NCBI GenBank assembly: GCA_030428205.1
Contig: JAUIBK010000032.1
Location: forward strand, 1-37,302
DNA length: 37,302 nucleotides
Reading direction: 5' to 3'
Source of the DNA: a bacterium
Lineage (GTDB): Bacteria; Bdellovibrionota_C; UBA2361; RFPC01
Shown in pieces: positions 1 to 9,074 of this stretch. A program made the translations under genes and the position numbers. The notes below the pieces were generated by a model. The model worked only from the letters and a program-made list of their open reading frames with translations. It was not told where the DNA came from and made no database searches. How positions within the stretch are numbered: the first letter of the stretch is position 1; every line of letters starts with the position of its first letter.

Positions 1-393
1 GATGATTTTGAGAGCAGCAGCTCGGTGTTGTTTCTTCTTATCGAGGCAGAAATAAACAGCACCATGTTGGTGAGCATGAAGACAGCGAATAACTTGGAAC
101 CTCTTAAAGAGGAGTGAGTTTTGTTCAAGATTTGAAAAGAACGTTTTATTCATTGTTACACACTTCTTCGAGCCGTTAAGTGACTCTTGATAAGCAGAGA
201 AGCAATCGGTGTGCCACAGGATGTTCTTCGCTTGTAAAAATGAGTAGGAGATGAGGACTTTCAGTGGGTTAGAGTGTGCCTTGGATCCTTGGAATTTATG
301 GGAGGTTCAAGTGATAGGAAGAATCCTAACGGGGTTTCTAAGAAAGTTTCGTAGGGCCATTTCGGGTTACTAAGAATTGGTAACCTTGATTGA
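1..393. other. Gene-poor left edge with no confident gene
   Basis: No convincing gene is visible here. On the minus strand one frame stays open from a TGA at 307-309 to the window edge (about 102 codons), with an in-frame ATG at 151-153 (minus) but no clear ribosome binding site. Its product is rich in Lys, His and Gln and I do not recognise it. On the plus strand a frame is open from the edge to a TGA at 115-117 and could be the tail of a gene. The stretch adjoins a broken regulator gene, so it may be decayed mobile or accessory DNA; that is inference. Confidence 0.3.
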
Positions 394-632
394 GAAGCAA
401 GAAAGCGTCGAGTTGTGTTAACTCCGGGTGAAGTTGTAAAAGAGCTTCGATTGAAGAAAGGATGGACTCAGGCTGTTCTTTCGGAGATTGTTGATATCGC
501 CGTGAGTAATCTTTCTAATATAGAGCGTAATCGCTCACGACTTGGTGAAGATCGAGCGATACTCCTGCCGAAGCCCTTGGAGTAAGGCCCGAAAAAACAG
601 TGCTATCGCTTCCCGTAGCAGATTTCTGGTGA
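394..632 (+). pseudogene. Frameshifted XRE-family (Cro/CI-type) HTH regulator remnant
   Basis: The frame from about 394 (GTG at 415) encodes a Cro/CI-like helix-turn-helix: residues reading ELRLKKGWTQAVLSE, then a recognition-helix region VSNLSNIERNRSRLGEDRAI. It then meets a TAA at 583. One base off, from 567, the text resumes the expected family sequence (AEALGVRPE) and runs to a TGA at 630. A single lost base near 565-567 explains this. In the same frame an upstream TGA at 391 is preceded by plausible coding text (RIGNLD), so a nonsense change is also possible. Too short for the ORF cut-off in either frame. Reading as an XRE domain is fairly secure; the pseudogene call assumes the base calls are right. 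Confidence 0.55.
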
Positions 633-721
633 AATGTTCGGGCTAGCCAGCCCCCGTACCCACGGCCGTTAAGTTATGGCACACCGTGCCGCGTAAGTGA
701 TACGGTAATGCTGAGGCCTAT

Positions 722-1570
722 ATGAACACCGATGCCAGCCCACTCCCATACTTTCGATTAATCTTTGAGCAGCTTGAGCGTGGCAACTCAACGGTCGAAG
801 AAGCTTTTGGCAGGCATGTTCATTGGGGATATTGGCCAGAGCCAGCGAAGGCTCAGATCGATCTCAAGAGTTTCTCTGACGCTTCCGAGCGGCTCTCCAG
901 TCTTCTTATTGATAAAGCTCGCATCTCTTCGGGGGATGTGGTGCTTGATGTCGGCTGTGGTTTTGGTGGAACAGTAGGGATGATCAATCGCGAGTATTCT
1001 GAACTGTCACTCACAGGGATTAATATCGATCCGAATCAGATAGAAAGAGCGCGCTCGCTGATTGCTCCTGAGGCCACAAGCGGAAACACGATAAGCTTTG
1101 AAGTGGGCGATGCGTGTGATCTACAGATCGCTGGTAGCTCTCAAGATGTGGTCCTTGCTGTTGAGTGTATCTTTCACTTTCCTTCGCGCATGAAGTTCTT
1201 ACAAGAAGCGTTTCGAGTCTTAAAGCCGGGTGGTAAACTCGTTATCTCTGATTTTGTCTGTTACGGGCCGACTCTGCCTCTTCTTGGGCTGCTCTTTCTT
1301 CCGTATTTTCGTTCTGCTCGTAGTGTGTACGGTAACTGTGGAGAGATAGTAACGGAATCGGGGTATAAGCGAATGTCTCGTGAAGCTGGATTTCAACGAT
1401 TAGAAGTCACTGATATTACCAAAGAGACAGTGCCTACCTATGATTTCTTAAACTCAGTTGCTGAGGATTTTCATTTCCTTGAAGACTCTGCTCAGAGAAT
1501 CAACAAATTTCTTCGGTTTATCTCCAGCGCGGGCATGCTTCGTTATCTTGTCGTTGCCTTTGAAAAGTAA
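722..1570 (+). CDS. SAM-dependent methyltransferase (class I, UbiE/tocopherol-type small-molecule family)
   Basis: A 282-residue class I methyltransferase. Motif I VLDVGCGFGG lies at residues 74-83, the acidic end of the second strand is at about residue 103 (INIDP), VGDACDL at about 128-134, and the post-III motif LKPGGKLVISD at about 167-177. The layout, with a ~70-residue N-terminal lead-in containing HWGYW, matches enzymes that methylate quinones, sterol-like or polyketide substrates, so a small-molecule C- or O-methyltransferase is likely but the substrate cannot be read from sequence. GAGG at 713-716 sits 5 nt before the ATG and supports this start. It stands alone on the plus strand between a decayed regulator and the convergent MoxR operon, whose last gene ends 5 bp away. 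Confidence 0.85.
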   Translation: MNTDASPLPYFRLIFEQLERGNSTVEEAFGRHVHWGYWPEPAKAQIDLKSFSDASERLSSLLIDKARISSGDVVLDVGCGFGGTVGMINREYSELSLTGINIDPNQIERARSLIAPEATSGNTISFEVGDACDLQIAGSSQDVVLAVECIFHFPSRMKFLQEAFRVLKPGGKLVISDFVCYGPTLPLLGLLFLPYFRSARSVYGNCGEIVTESGYKRMSREAGFQRLEVTDITKETVPTYDFLNSVAEDFHFLEDSAQRINKFLRFISSAGMLRYLVVAFEK

Positions 1571-1574
1571 ACGA

Positions 1575-2573
1575 TTAGCTCACTCCCTTTCTCACAAGGT
1601 TCTCAACATGAGGTGCTACAATCTCTTGGAGGGCTTCTTGAGGGTTGCTTACGCCGCTTTGAAATCTCATGCGGTGCATGAGGACGAATGGGAGAAGGTG
1701 AATGAGGTCGTCTTCATCAACATAGTTTCGGTCGTTAACGACGGCCCAAGCTCGTAAGGCCTTTTGCAACATGATGGCAGCCCTCGTTGAAGCTCCAAAT
1801 TGAAGGAGCGGGTTTTCTCTTGTTGCTTGCACGATATCAACGATAGCCTGGCGAAGATTCTCTGAGACGTGCACTTCATTGCACGCTTGTTGCGCAGCGA
1901 TAATCTCTTCGCGAGTACAAACAGCGCCGCATTCTTCCGCTGTGCTCATCAGTTCGTGGTGTGTTTCAAGGATCTCGAATTCTGTTGTTGCATCAACGTA
2001 CGACATCGGAATTTTAAGAAGGAAACGGTCGAGTTGAACAATTGGAAGTGGGTATGTTCCTGCAAGGTCGAGCGGGTTTTGCGTCCCAACAACGAAAAAG
2101 AGCTTGTCGAGTGGGTGAGTTTCGTTATCGATGGTGACTTGCTTTTCTGCCATGCACTCCAAGAACGCGGCCTGAACCTTTGGTCCTGTTCTGTTGAGCT
2201 CATCAGCGAGAACAATGTGAGCAAATACGGGGCCGTGTACAAAGTGAAAGAGGCCACTTTTGGGATCAAAGATATTAACTCCGAGTACATCTCCAGGGAG
2301 CATGTCCGGGGTAAACTGAATTCGACGAAACGTGAGGATATGCTCAGGTGTGCCATCAGAGCTCTGACTTGTTGGAGCCGAAATAAGTCGGCCTAACGTT
2401 TTTGTCAGGAGAGTTTTTCCTGAACCAGGATAGTCCTCGAGGAGCACGTGCCCGTCTGCAAAAAGAGCGGTAAGTACAAGACGAACCGTATCGTCACGTC
2501 CCTTAATAACGTTTCCAAGACCAGAGTGAAGTTTCTTTGCAACTTCGGTGGCGTTTTGAACGGTTGGTTCCAT
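1575..2573 (-). CDS. MoxR-family AAA+ ATPase
   Basis: A 332-residue AAA+ ATPase of the MoxR family. Walker A (DYPGSGKT) is at residues 47-54, the MoxR-typical QFTPDMLPGDVLG at about 86-98, Walker B (VLADELNR) at about 121-128, and the sensor-1 region TQNP at 164-167; the C-terminal lid domain follows. Length is normal for the family. MoxR proteins are thought to act as chaperones that mature or activate protein complexes, commonly with VWA or DUF58 partners. Here the partner genes lie just upstream in the same transcript: the TPR gene ends 21 bp before this start. An AAGGAG motif precedes the ATG by about 4 nt. It is the last gene of the operon, whereas MoxR genes more often come first. Confidence 0.92.
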   Translation of the reverse strand: MEPTVQNATEVAKKLHSGLGNVIKGRDDTVRLVLTALFADGHVLLEDYPGSGKTLLTKTLGRLISAPTSQSSDGTPEHILTFRRIQFTPDMLPGDVLGVNIFDPKSGLFHFVHGPVFAHIVLADELNRTGPKVQAAFLECMAEKQVTIDNETHPLDKLFFVVGTQNPLDLAGTYPLPIVQLDRFLLKIPMSYVDATTEFEILETHHELMSTAEECGAVCTREEIIAAQQACNEVHVSENLRQAIVDIVQATRENPLLQFGASTRAAIMLQKALRAWAVVNDRNYVDEDDLIHLLPFVLMHRMRFQSGVSNPQEALQEIVAPHVENLVRKGVS

Positions 2574-2594
2574 AAAGCTCCTTGCGAGACGATT

Positions 2595-4478
2595 TCAGTG
2601 TATCTTCTGACGAAACACCTCTAGTGTAAACTTATTGAGTACATCTGTGAAGTTCTCCCCTTTCACCGTTAAGCTTGGCACTATGCTTGAGCGAGACGAA
2701 AAAAGGAGGCTATATTCGTTAGTTGTTTTCGAAAGACTCACGATAAATTCATGTTGTGAGGAGTTGTCAACGAAAAAGGCAGTATCACTCAACTCTGTGG
2801 GGCTGGTTTCAGATGGTTTTGAGAGATTTACAGGGAGTTTTAGCCCATATGAGAAGAGGGCTGCTCGATTCTGCATAAACACGGATTGAGCGAGTGTCGT
2901 GTATTGTTTTGATTGGATAGAAAGATTTTTCATCAGTTGTAATGAAGCATGGAGTTTTAGAGCTGCGTCGTAGGGGTCACGCGCTTGGCGAATAATGGCA
3001 TTATAGAGCTTGAGAGCTTTGCTCTCTTGTCCATGAGCGAGGTAGCTATCAGCAAGATAGATGTCGTAATAGAGAGAGGCGTTTCCTCGCCTATCATCCT
3101 TTCGCTCGAGAGCAATCCGGTTTTCAAGGGTTGCCGTCGGAAGATAGGCCAGTGTTTGGCCGAGTGTTGGATATTCGAGCATACTATCAGTGTTTCTCAC
3201 ATAAACATCCTCAATGGCGTTGAGATCCTCACTGAGGATTTGAGTGGCTCGTCGAAAGAGCCAGTGTGCTTTCACTGCGCGATAGAGACGATTTCGAAGT
3301 CGTATGAAAGAACGGTACGTACTTAATGAATGAAGAAAACCTTCCTGGTTATTTTTACGCCTGAGAGCCTGTGCGAGTGAAGTGAGTACGGCAACGCGTA
3401 AGTCCCCTTCGCTCGTCCCGATCTTTCCAAACCATTGCTGTCTCTTCCGTGCGCTTTCAAAGTGTTCGATTGCCTCATCAATAAAACCTGTGTGAAGAGC
3501 GATGCGGCCACGTGCGAGATGTACAAGCGCACGGTGCTCTTCTCCATTTCGGAGTGGAAATTGCGCAACACAACTCTCAAAGCTATCTATGGCACGCGAA
3601 GCAGCTTGATATTTTGTTTGCTCGATCATTAAGATGGCCAGGTTAAGGGAGGGGAGCACGTGCTCACAGCCGTCCGGAAGGCTCGTTGCTTTAAGCCAGG
3701 ACTTTTCAGCTTTATCCTCTTCGAAGATTTCTCGATAGACCTCACCCGAGTTGTTCAAAGGAGTGGCGGGTTGTCCAAGACGCTCTCCTAAACTGTACTC
3801 ATGGGCGATGGCTTTTTGGAACACTTGAAGCGAAGCCTGTCGTTGTCCACTCATAGAAAGGAGAATGCCAAGGATGTTGAGCGTGCGCCCAGGCTCTGCA
3901 CCGGCTAAGAGACCTAAACGAGCGGTGCCAATCGCTTCGTCGAGTTTTCCTAGCTTCATGAGTATCCAGGCTCGAGAGCCCGGATACCATGTTTGATAGT
4001 AATCATAAGAGGCGTATTCATCGAGAGCTGCAAGAGCTCCTTCATAGTTATCGAGATTAAGTCTGGTTTGTGAAAGAAGGTGCAGCATGTGGGCGTGTTG
4101 TTGCTTGGTAAGCATCTCAGAGTAGGGTGGTTTACCTTTTTCCTGAGTGAAAAGGTGTAGAGCTTGCTTTACATGTTTCAGAGCAAGCTTGTAGTGTCCA
4201 ACATGCACAAGATAGTAGGCGGCGAGCATGGTGTGCGCCTCCAGACTTTGAGGATCTTTCTCTAAGGCGAGGAGTAGTTTTGAGCGTGCATCAAGAGGGC
4301 GTTCTTCGATGAGAAGAAATTCTGCATCACTCACGAGCTCTTCTGCTGATTTGTTCTTATCTTCCTCTGAAAGATCGAAAGGTGCGGGAGAGGCAAAAGG
4401 ATCGAGTGGATCGATGGGCTGGGCGACTGTAATGAGGGGCATACAGAGGAGGAGCAGCAAGGAGATGCGACTTATCAT
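2595..4478 (-). CDS. Exported tetratricopeptide-repeat protein
   Basis: About 627 residues from the ATG at 4478, which overlaps the TgpA-like stop as ATGA and has a GGAG 6 nt upstream. The upstream start at 4544 would hide the signal peptide, so the shorter form is preferred. Residues 1-19 are a hydrophobic signal peptide ending TVAQ. The body is helical with many TPR-like A/G/Y/A patterns (for example LEAHTMLAAYYLVHVGHYKL and NLDNYEGALAALDEYA). TPR proteins with this placement recur in MoxR/DUF58/transglutaminase operons, where they are presumed to scaffold envelope complexes. No enzymatic motif is visible. The last ~80 residues do not look like TPRs and are unassigned. Confidence 0.8.
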   Translation of the reverse strand: MISRISLLLLLCMPLITVAQPIDPLDPFASPAPFDLSEEDKNKSAEELVSDAEFLLIEERPLDARSKLLLALEKDPQSLEAHTMLAAYYLVHVGHYKLALKHVKQALHLFTQEKGKPPYSEMLTKQQHAHMLHLLSQTRLNLDNYEGALAALDEYASYDYYQTWYPGSRAWILMKLGKLDEAIGTARLGLLAGAEPGRTLNILGILLSMSGQRQASLQVFQKAIAHEYSLGERLGQPATPLNNSGEVYREIFEEDKAEKSWLKATSLPDGCEHVLPSLNLAILMIEQTKYQAASRAIDSFESCVAQFPLRNGEEHRALVHLARGRIALHTGFIDEAIEHFESARKRQQWFGKIGTSEGDLRVAVLTSLAQALRRKNNQEGFLHSLSTYRSFIRLRNRLYRAVKAHWLFRRATQILSEDLNAIEDVYVRNTDSMLEYPTLGQTLAYLPTATLENRIALERKDDRRGNASLYYDIYLADSYLAHGQESKALKLYNAIIRQARDPYDAALKLHASLQLMKNLSIQSKQYTTLAQSVFMQNRAALFSYGLKLPVNLSKPSETSPTELSDTAFFVDNSSQHEFIVSLSKTTNEYSLLFSSRSSIVPSLTVKGENFTDVLNKFTLEVFRQKIH

Positions 4479-6700
4479 GACAGTCTCCCCGAGAGAAATG
4501 CAAAACAGGAAGCTGGATTGAGAAAAGCAATAGCCCGTTTCCATATCGGAAGTGCGTGTATTGCCTGCATGTCAGAGGTATACCACTGCTCAAGCTCTTT
4601 GGAAGAAGGGGAGTTGAGTTTCTGCTGGTAGTTGGTTCGATTGAGCGCTTGAATCAGAAGAGAGTTGTCGAAAGATATTGGGGGTTGTAAGCGATGAATA
4701 AACTGCTCACGCGTTTCCCCTTCAGAGCGATAGTGGCCAAGATCCGCAAGACAGCTTGTGAGCGCTCTGTATCTTCGGATGATGTTTCGGCGGTGAGCCG
4801 ATGGGAGTAGCCAACCGAAACGGAGATAGAGTTTGGTGCAGAGCAAAAGGACAAGCAGGATGAAAAGAATTGGAAGAATGAGCTCTTTTCCAGGAAGTTC
4901 GTAAGGAGTGGGTTCTTCTATCCCGGTTTCCCCCTCAAGGAGGTCTTCATCAAAGAGTTCCTCTCCTGGCCCGACAAGCCCCATGAGTTCCTCGAGGAGT
5001 TTGAGATCAACCTCGGTATCCGCGTGGCTTTCTACTTGTTCTGGTTGAGTATCAAATGGAACCCAGCCTTTTTCTGAAATATATGCTTCGGCCCACGCGT
5101 GTCGGTCGCTCATCCGTAATAAGATGTGGCCATCCTTGGCTTGACTGAGATCGGTCATATATCCAGTTGCAATTCGTGCGGGAATACCTAGGGCGCGCAG
5201 CATATATGTTGTTGCGTGGGCAAAATGAACACAATATCCCCTGTGATCCCCAAAGAGAAAAGGAGCAACAGGATCTTCTTTTGGATCTATGTCATGGTTT
5301 GGAGTGAGTGTGTAAATTGAGGTTTGAGAGAGATAGTCTGCTAACGCAAATGCTTGGTCTGCTGGACTTGTCATCCCTTGTGTGATCTGACGGGCTAGGA
5401 GCTCGTACCTTTCATCCGGATGCGTTTTTAAGTAGTGATTTCGCTTCTCATTACTCCAGCGAGGATCTCCACTTCCGTAGATACTTAACTCTTCGCGTGA
5501 GTACGTTGGAGCAAGCGAATAAACTTTATAGGCCGCTTTAAATTTAGCCGGAGCAGGGTTTTTTAGTCGAGAGATGGAAACCGGATAGTCTAGACCAAAG
5601 GCAGTTTTGTGCTCGGAGAGTAGGTAAATGGATTGAACAAGCGGGATTCTCTCGAGGAGATCCATGTCTTCTGTGCGCGTGAAGGTGGTATTTAGAGATG
5701 AGTGAGAAATGTCATCATCATACACTTTTCCTGCTTCAACCATTTCATGGCCATTAAAGTCTGAAAGTGCACCTTCTCTGAGATAGAGCATTGGGCTAAA
5801 GGGGTTTTCTTGATAGTCACCATCGAGTCGCACGAGGCCCGCAGGTTGGCTATTGCTTCCTAGAGCAGAGTGGAATCCAAGCGGTGACTTTCCTATTGCT
5901 TCCTCAGAAGATTCAGATAACCCAACGCCGTTACTTCCGAGGCTGAGTGCTGATTGGTGGTACTGAAAGAAGATCTGTCGTGAGATTCCACCGACAAGCA
6001 GTAAGAAGGTGAGAACAATGGCCCCACCGCCTAGGAGTCGTGGATATTGGGTATGGCTTTTGAGATACTTTCCGTATTTATCAGCACGCGGTTTCCAAGG
6101 AAGTGTGCCGATCGTGAGATAGGCAATAAGGAGGAGAGCTAAAGTGGCCCCGAGGAGGATGAGTATGGTTAAGTGGGTTGTTCCAAAGAGCCAGGCAAGC
6201 TCGCCGATAATTTTAGGAGCATCCGAAAAGCGAAAATGACGGTGACCAGAAAAAAGGTAGAGAAGAAAAGAGGCAAAGCACACGATTTCGAGTGTAACGG
6301 CGTGGTACGACCTCCAGAATATCCAAGCGGAGAGATATGCGAGGACAAAGAGCCCAAAGGCAAGGTTAAAATGAAGCAACTGCGCAAAGGGAAAGATGAC
6401 TTCTTGTGGTGTTTGCGATTGAAGTTGAAAAAAAATTTCAAAGCCGCCTCGAACGAGGAGGTAGAGGGTGCCTGTAAGTATGAGAGTAGCAAAGAGCCGT
6501 ACGCGCTGAAAAGCGATCCACGAGCCCATGAGTGTGCCGAGAAAGGTCGCCGTAGAAAGAAGATATGGATTTGACCCAAAGTCAACAACTCTGTCGAGTC
6601 CAAAAAGAAGTACGGTAAAGAAAAGGGCACGTAGTGCGATAATAGCTAAAAAGCTGCGGCGAGCATCGTGATAAGAGAGGGATGATGAGGAATGTTTCAT
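4475..6700 (-). CDS. TgpA-like membrane transglutaminase (transglutaminase-like core with C-terminal DUF4129 region)
   Basis: A 741-residue membrane protein. Six or so hydrophobic helices fill residues 15-240, followed by a large periplasmic part holding a transglutaminase core: Cys490 (GYC), His534 (DRHAWAE) and Asp550 (PFDTQP) form the expected catalytic triad. A further membrane helix lies at about 605-625, then a soluble tail (residues 640-720, RRYRALTSCL...REQFIHRL) resembling DUF4129. This is the TgpA architecture known from Pseudomonas, an essential envelope protein in that genus with an unresolved substrate. It starts 10 bp after the DUF58 stop and its stop overlaps the TPR start. No good ribosome binding site is seen, consistent with coupling to the upstream gene. 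Confidence 0.88.
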   Translation of the reverse strand: MKHSSSSLSYHDARRSFLAIIALRALFFTVLLFGLDRVVDFGSNPYLLSTATFLGTLMGSWIAFQRVRLFATLILTGTLYLLVRGGFEIFFQLQSQTPQEVIFPFAQLLHFNLAFGLFVLAYLSAWIFWRSYHAVTLEIVCFASFLLYLFSGHRHFRFSDAPKIIGELAWLFGTTHLTILILLGATLALLLIAYLTIGTLPWKPRADKYGKYLKSHTQYPRLLGGGAIVLTFLLLVGGISRQIFFQYHQSALSLGSNGVGLSESSEEAIGKSPLGFHSALGSNSQPAGLVRLDGDYQENPFSPMLYLREGALSDFNGHEMVEAGKVYDDDISHSSLNTTFTRTEDMDLLERIPLVQSIYLLSEHKTAFGLDYPVSISRLKNPAPAKFKAAYKVYSLAPTYSREELSIYGSGDPRWSNEKRNHYLKTHPDERYELLARQITQGMTSPADQAFALADYLSQTSIYTLTPNHDIDPKEDPVAPFLFGDHRGYCVHFAHATTYMLRALGIPARIATGYMTDLSQAKDGHILLRMSDRHAWAEAYISEKGWVPFDTQPEQVESHADTEVDLKLLEELMGLVGPGEELFDEDLLEGETGIEEPTPYELPGKELILPILFILLVLLLCTKLYLRFGWLLPSAHRRNIIRRYRALTSCLADLGHYRSEGETREQFIHRLQPPISFDNSLLIQALNRTNYQQKLNSPSSKELEQWYTSDMQAIHALPIWKRAIAFLNPASCFAFLSGRLS

Positions 6701-6710
6701 AGCAATCGTA

Positions 6711-8078
6711 CTACACTAATATAAGTTGCCATGAGTGTTGAGCGCAATTCTGCACGAGCGCTTGGTGTTGTAGGAGGCGATCTTGTGGGCGAGACTCACT
6801 CTCATCACTAAAGAGAAGAGCGTGTATTGTGCTGTTGAGAGAGGATGAAGTTTCTCTTCTTAGTGTCTGATGGTGTTCCTCGGGAGCGATGAATACGGGT
6901 GTGATGTTTTTGCTCTCAAGAAAACTCCCAAGTGCCTTGACCGAATCAAGAAAGTCGGGAAAGTTAGTGTGGGGATCAAGAAAAAGAATAATCTGTTGAA
7001 GTGAGTTCTGTGAGAAGCGAGAGGCGGAATCGATAAGCTTGTTGAGGTCTTCGACTCCCTCTGCATGGTCAGTGTCCCAGGCTGTATCGAGAAAAAGGTC
7101 CTCTGCTTCTGCCTTTGAGTGAGCGAGTTCACGCTCCCCTGTTCCAAGACACCCAACCGTAAAGTCGATACGAGCCTCTTCAAGAAGCTTTAAGTAGGCT
7201 AGTGCATGTGCGCAGATATTATCCTGTTCTCTGTGAGCGTGCACGTACACAAAGGACTTTCCCTCAGGAGTCATCGATTGTTCGGGATGACGCGCAATAA
7301 GTTCACCCGTTTTTGCATAAACTTTCCAGAGGATTTTTCTCATACCGTCTGAGGGGTGGTAAGGCTTGAGATCAAATGGCTCTCCTTGGCGTTGATCGGT
7401 GTGTGGGGATTCATCTCCTGCACGAAAACTTGAGCTCATCAGTGGAGCTTTCGTCTGTTCGTGCTCCCCGGGGGAGATGAGTATGTCCTGGAATAGGCCA
7501 GTATTTGGCAGGCTCCATTGAAAGGAAAAAAGACCAAACTGATCTTCGAGGGCGAGGTGTATGGACGAGATCTGCCACTTGCCGCGGTGCGGAAAGAAGA
7601 GGGTTTCTTCTATCGAGCGTGGCGAGTGGCTTGAGCCGAGAAGTATATGAGTAAGTGTGCGAAGAGTAGGATGGCGAAATGTTACTTTCAACGAGAGAGC
7701 AAAAAAAGGTGGAATTGAGGCACGAGATATCTGAATAAGACTGCGCAGAGGAAGATGGCTTACGGCGTAGCGAGAGAAGTTTCCCGTTTGGTGTTGAGTG
7801 ATATATTTCAAGTTGAGTCGCTTGCGAGTAACAGTGCCAAAGACAACAGTGCCTAAGCAGAGGAGTAGGGAGAGAGCGAGAAGTGAGTAAGCAAGAACGG
7901 CGGCGATAATGTCGGAAGAATGGGGCACCGGTCCAGATAACAAAAAACCAACAAAGAGAAGAAGAATCGCTGCGCGAAAACGGATGAACGCAAGTAGTTT
8001 CAGGGGGGAGTGGGGAGTCTCAGGTGGAGAACTTGCATGCTCCTCTCCTATATGCGGAACACTCCTTGTCGTGATCAT
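6711..8078 (-). CDS. DUF58 domain protein, membrane-anchored
   Basis: A 455-residue protein with two hydrophobic helices at about residues 35-50 and 58-82, then a soluble region. The DUF58 signature appears mid-protein: GEPFDLKPYHPSDGMRKI followed by LWKVYAKTGEL, matching the family pattern G-x-E-F-x2-L-x-x-Y-x-x-x-D-x2-R-x-I-x-W-K. The C-terminal third has a VWA-like alternation (FVYVHAHREQ, IILFLDPHTN) without a clear MIDAS. DUF58 proteins usually partner MoxR ATPases, which fits this operon. Its ATG shares one base with the response-regulator stop (TAATG at 8076-8080), so the two genes are translationally coupled. Confidence 0.85.
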   Translation of the reverse strand: MITTRSVPHIGEEHASSPPETPHSPLKLLAFIRFRAAILLLFVGFLLSGPVPHSSDIIAAVLAYSLLALSLLLCLGTVVFGTVTRKRLNLKYITQHQTGNFSRYAVSHLPLRSLIQISRASIPPFFALSLKVTFRHPTLRTLTHILLGSSHSPRSIEETLFFPHRGKWQISSIHLALEDQFGLFSFQWSLPNTGLFQDILISPGEHEQTKAPLMSSSFRAGDESPHTDQRQGEPFDLKPYHPSDGMRKILWKVYAKTGELIARHPEQSMTPEGKSFVYVHAHREQDNICAHALAYLKLLEEARIDFTVGCLGTGERELAHSKAEAEDLFLDTAWDTDHAEGVEDLNKLIDSASRFSQNSLQQIILFLDPHTNFPDFLDSVKALGSFLESKNITPVFIAPEEHHQTLRRETSSSLNSTIHALLFSDESESRPQDRLLQHQALVQNCAQHSWQLILV

Positions 8079-8830
8079 TAGAGTGTTAAGAGGTTGTTTC
8101 GTAAAGCATAGCGGATTAAATCAGCTGTGGATGAAAACCCTAACTTTTTAATGACCCTTGCGCGGTGAGTTTCCACGGTCCGTGGGCTAATATAGAGCTT
8201 TTTGGCGATAACACGATTCGGCATGCCATCGGCAAGGAGGTAAAAAACTTCGCGTTCTCTCTTGCTGAGGAGTGAGAGGGGGTCGTGAATGTCAACCTTT
8301 CCGTTTGAAGGGCTGGCCTTTGCGAGATCGATTACATCTGAGCGTAGTTCTTTGAGTTGTTCCGGCAGATAGTAGTCGCCATTATCCATGGTATCAAATG
8401 CAGCGAGAAACTCATCTGGCGAAGAGTTTTTAAAAAGATACGCTTGTGCGCCTGCAGCAAAGGCTTGACGAACAGTGGCCTCATCTTCGTACATTGTGAG
8501 TATAGCAATTTTTGTTGAGCACTCTTTCTCCTTGAGGTCATAAATAACCTCAAGGCCACTTTTTCCTGGAAGTCCAAGGTCTAAGATAAGAAAATCAGGA
8601 GAGTGCTTCTCAACGAGCTCAACAGTTTCGTCAGCGCTTTCACATTCACCGATAATTGAAAAATTACCAGACTTTTCAAGTATCGTTTTGACCGCATGTC
8701 TAACAATGGTGTGGTCGTCTGAAAGGATAACTGTTCTGGTCTTAGCGGCACCGTTGACGAGTGAGGGAGTAGTATCTGACGGGTCAGTAGACATGGGAGG
8801 AACAGCACTCCGTAAAAAAGGTAACAACAT
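8078..8830 (-). CDS. NarL/FixJ-family response regulator
   Basis: A 250-residue two-domain regulator. The receiver has the acidic pair D38-D39 (ILSDDH), phospho-acceptor D84 (LILDLGLPG), Thr/Ser region ILTMYED at about 110-116 and Lys134 (YLFKNS). The C-terminal LuxR-type HTH (LSKREREVFYLLADGM...ISPRTVETHRARV) lies at about residues 187-240. A start at Met13 (8794) is also possible since the first ~30 residues precede the receiver and neither site has a strong ribosome binding site. No histidine kinase is adjacent. Its one-base overlap with the DUF58 gene makes it the first gene of the MoxR/DUF58/TgpA operon, which it may itself regulate (inference). Confidence 0.92.
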   Translation of the reverse strand: MLLPFLRSAVPPMSTDPSDTTPSLVNGAAKTRTVILSDDHTIVRHAVKTILEKSGNFSIIGECESADETVELVEKHSPDFLILDLGLPGKSGLEVIYDLKEKECSTKIAILTMYEDEATVRQAFAAGAQAYLFKNSSPDEFLAAFDTMDNGDYYLPEQLKELRSDVIDLAKASPSNGKVDIHDPLSLLSKREREVFYLLADGMPNRVIAKKLYISPRTVETHRARVIKKLGFSSTADLIRYALRNNLLTL

Positions 8831-8890
8831 GAAGAGCTTGTCCGCTGATATATCTCTAAGAGTGCAGCAGAAAACGAAGCAGGTTGATAG

Positions 8891-8919
8891 AGGATAGTCT
8901 CTTCTGATTCAGCTCTCAA
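8891..8919 (-). promoter_or_regulatory. Candidate sigma70-like promoter for the response-regulator operon
   Basis: On the minus strand TTGAGA (plus 8914-8919) is separated by 17 bp from TATCCT (plus 8891-8896). This would start transcription roughly 50 nt upstream of the response-regulator ATG. Matches are 5/6 and 4/6 to the consensus; found by eye only. Confidence 0.35.
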
Positions 8920-9074
8920 GAAGGATACGGGAATTTTCAATAATTAGGCCTAAGGCTTCTTCTTGGCTGCTCTAACATGTTGAAATTCATATAAATATAC
9001 CGGTTGCTCTATATTAGGTTTTATAGCCGTGCTACAGTTTGTTTTTTCACAAGTCGTTAGAGTGAGTTTAAAGC

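Noticed and set aside
664..700. Integron attC-like site (GTTAAGT after GGCC, with GGCAC/GTGCC hairpin) and the similar GCCGTTAAGT near 172-181
   Set aside because: GTTAAGT fits the GTTRRRY core, but no partner RYYYAAC lies at the right distance and the paired inner boxes are missing.
6173..6574. Plus-strand ORF inside the TgpA-like gene
   Set aside because: Antisense to membrane-helix codons; lysine-rich shadow with no ribosome site.
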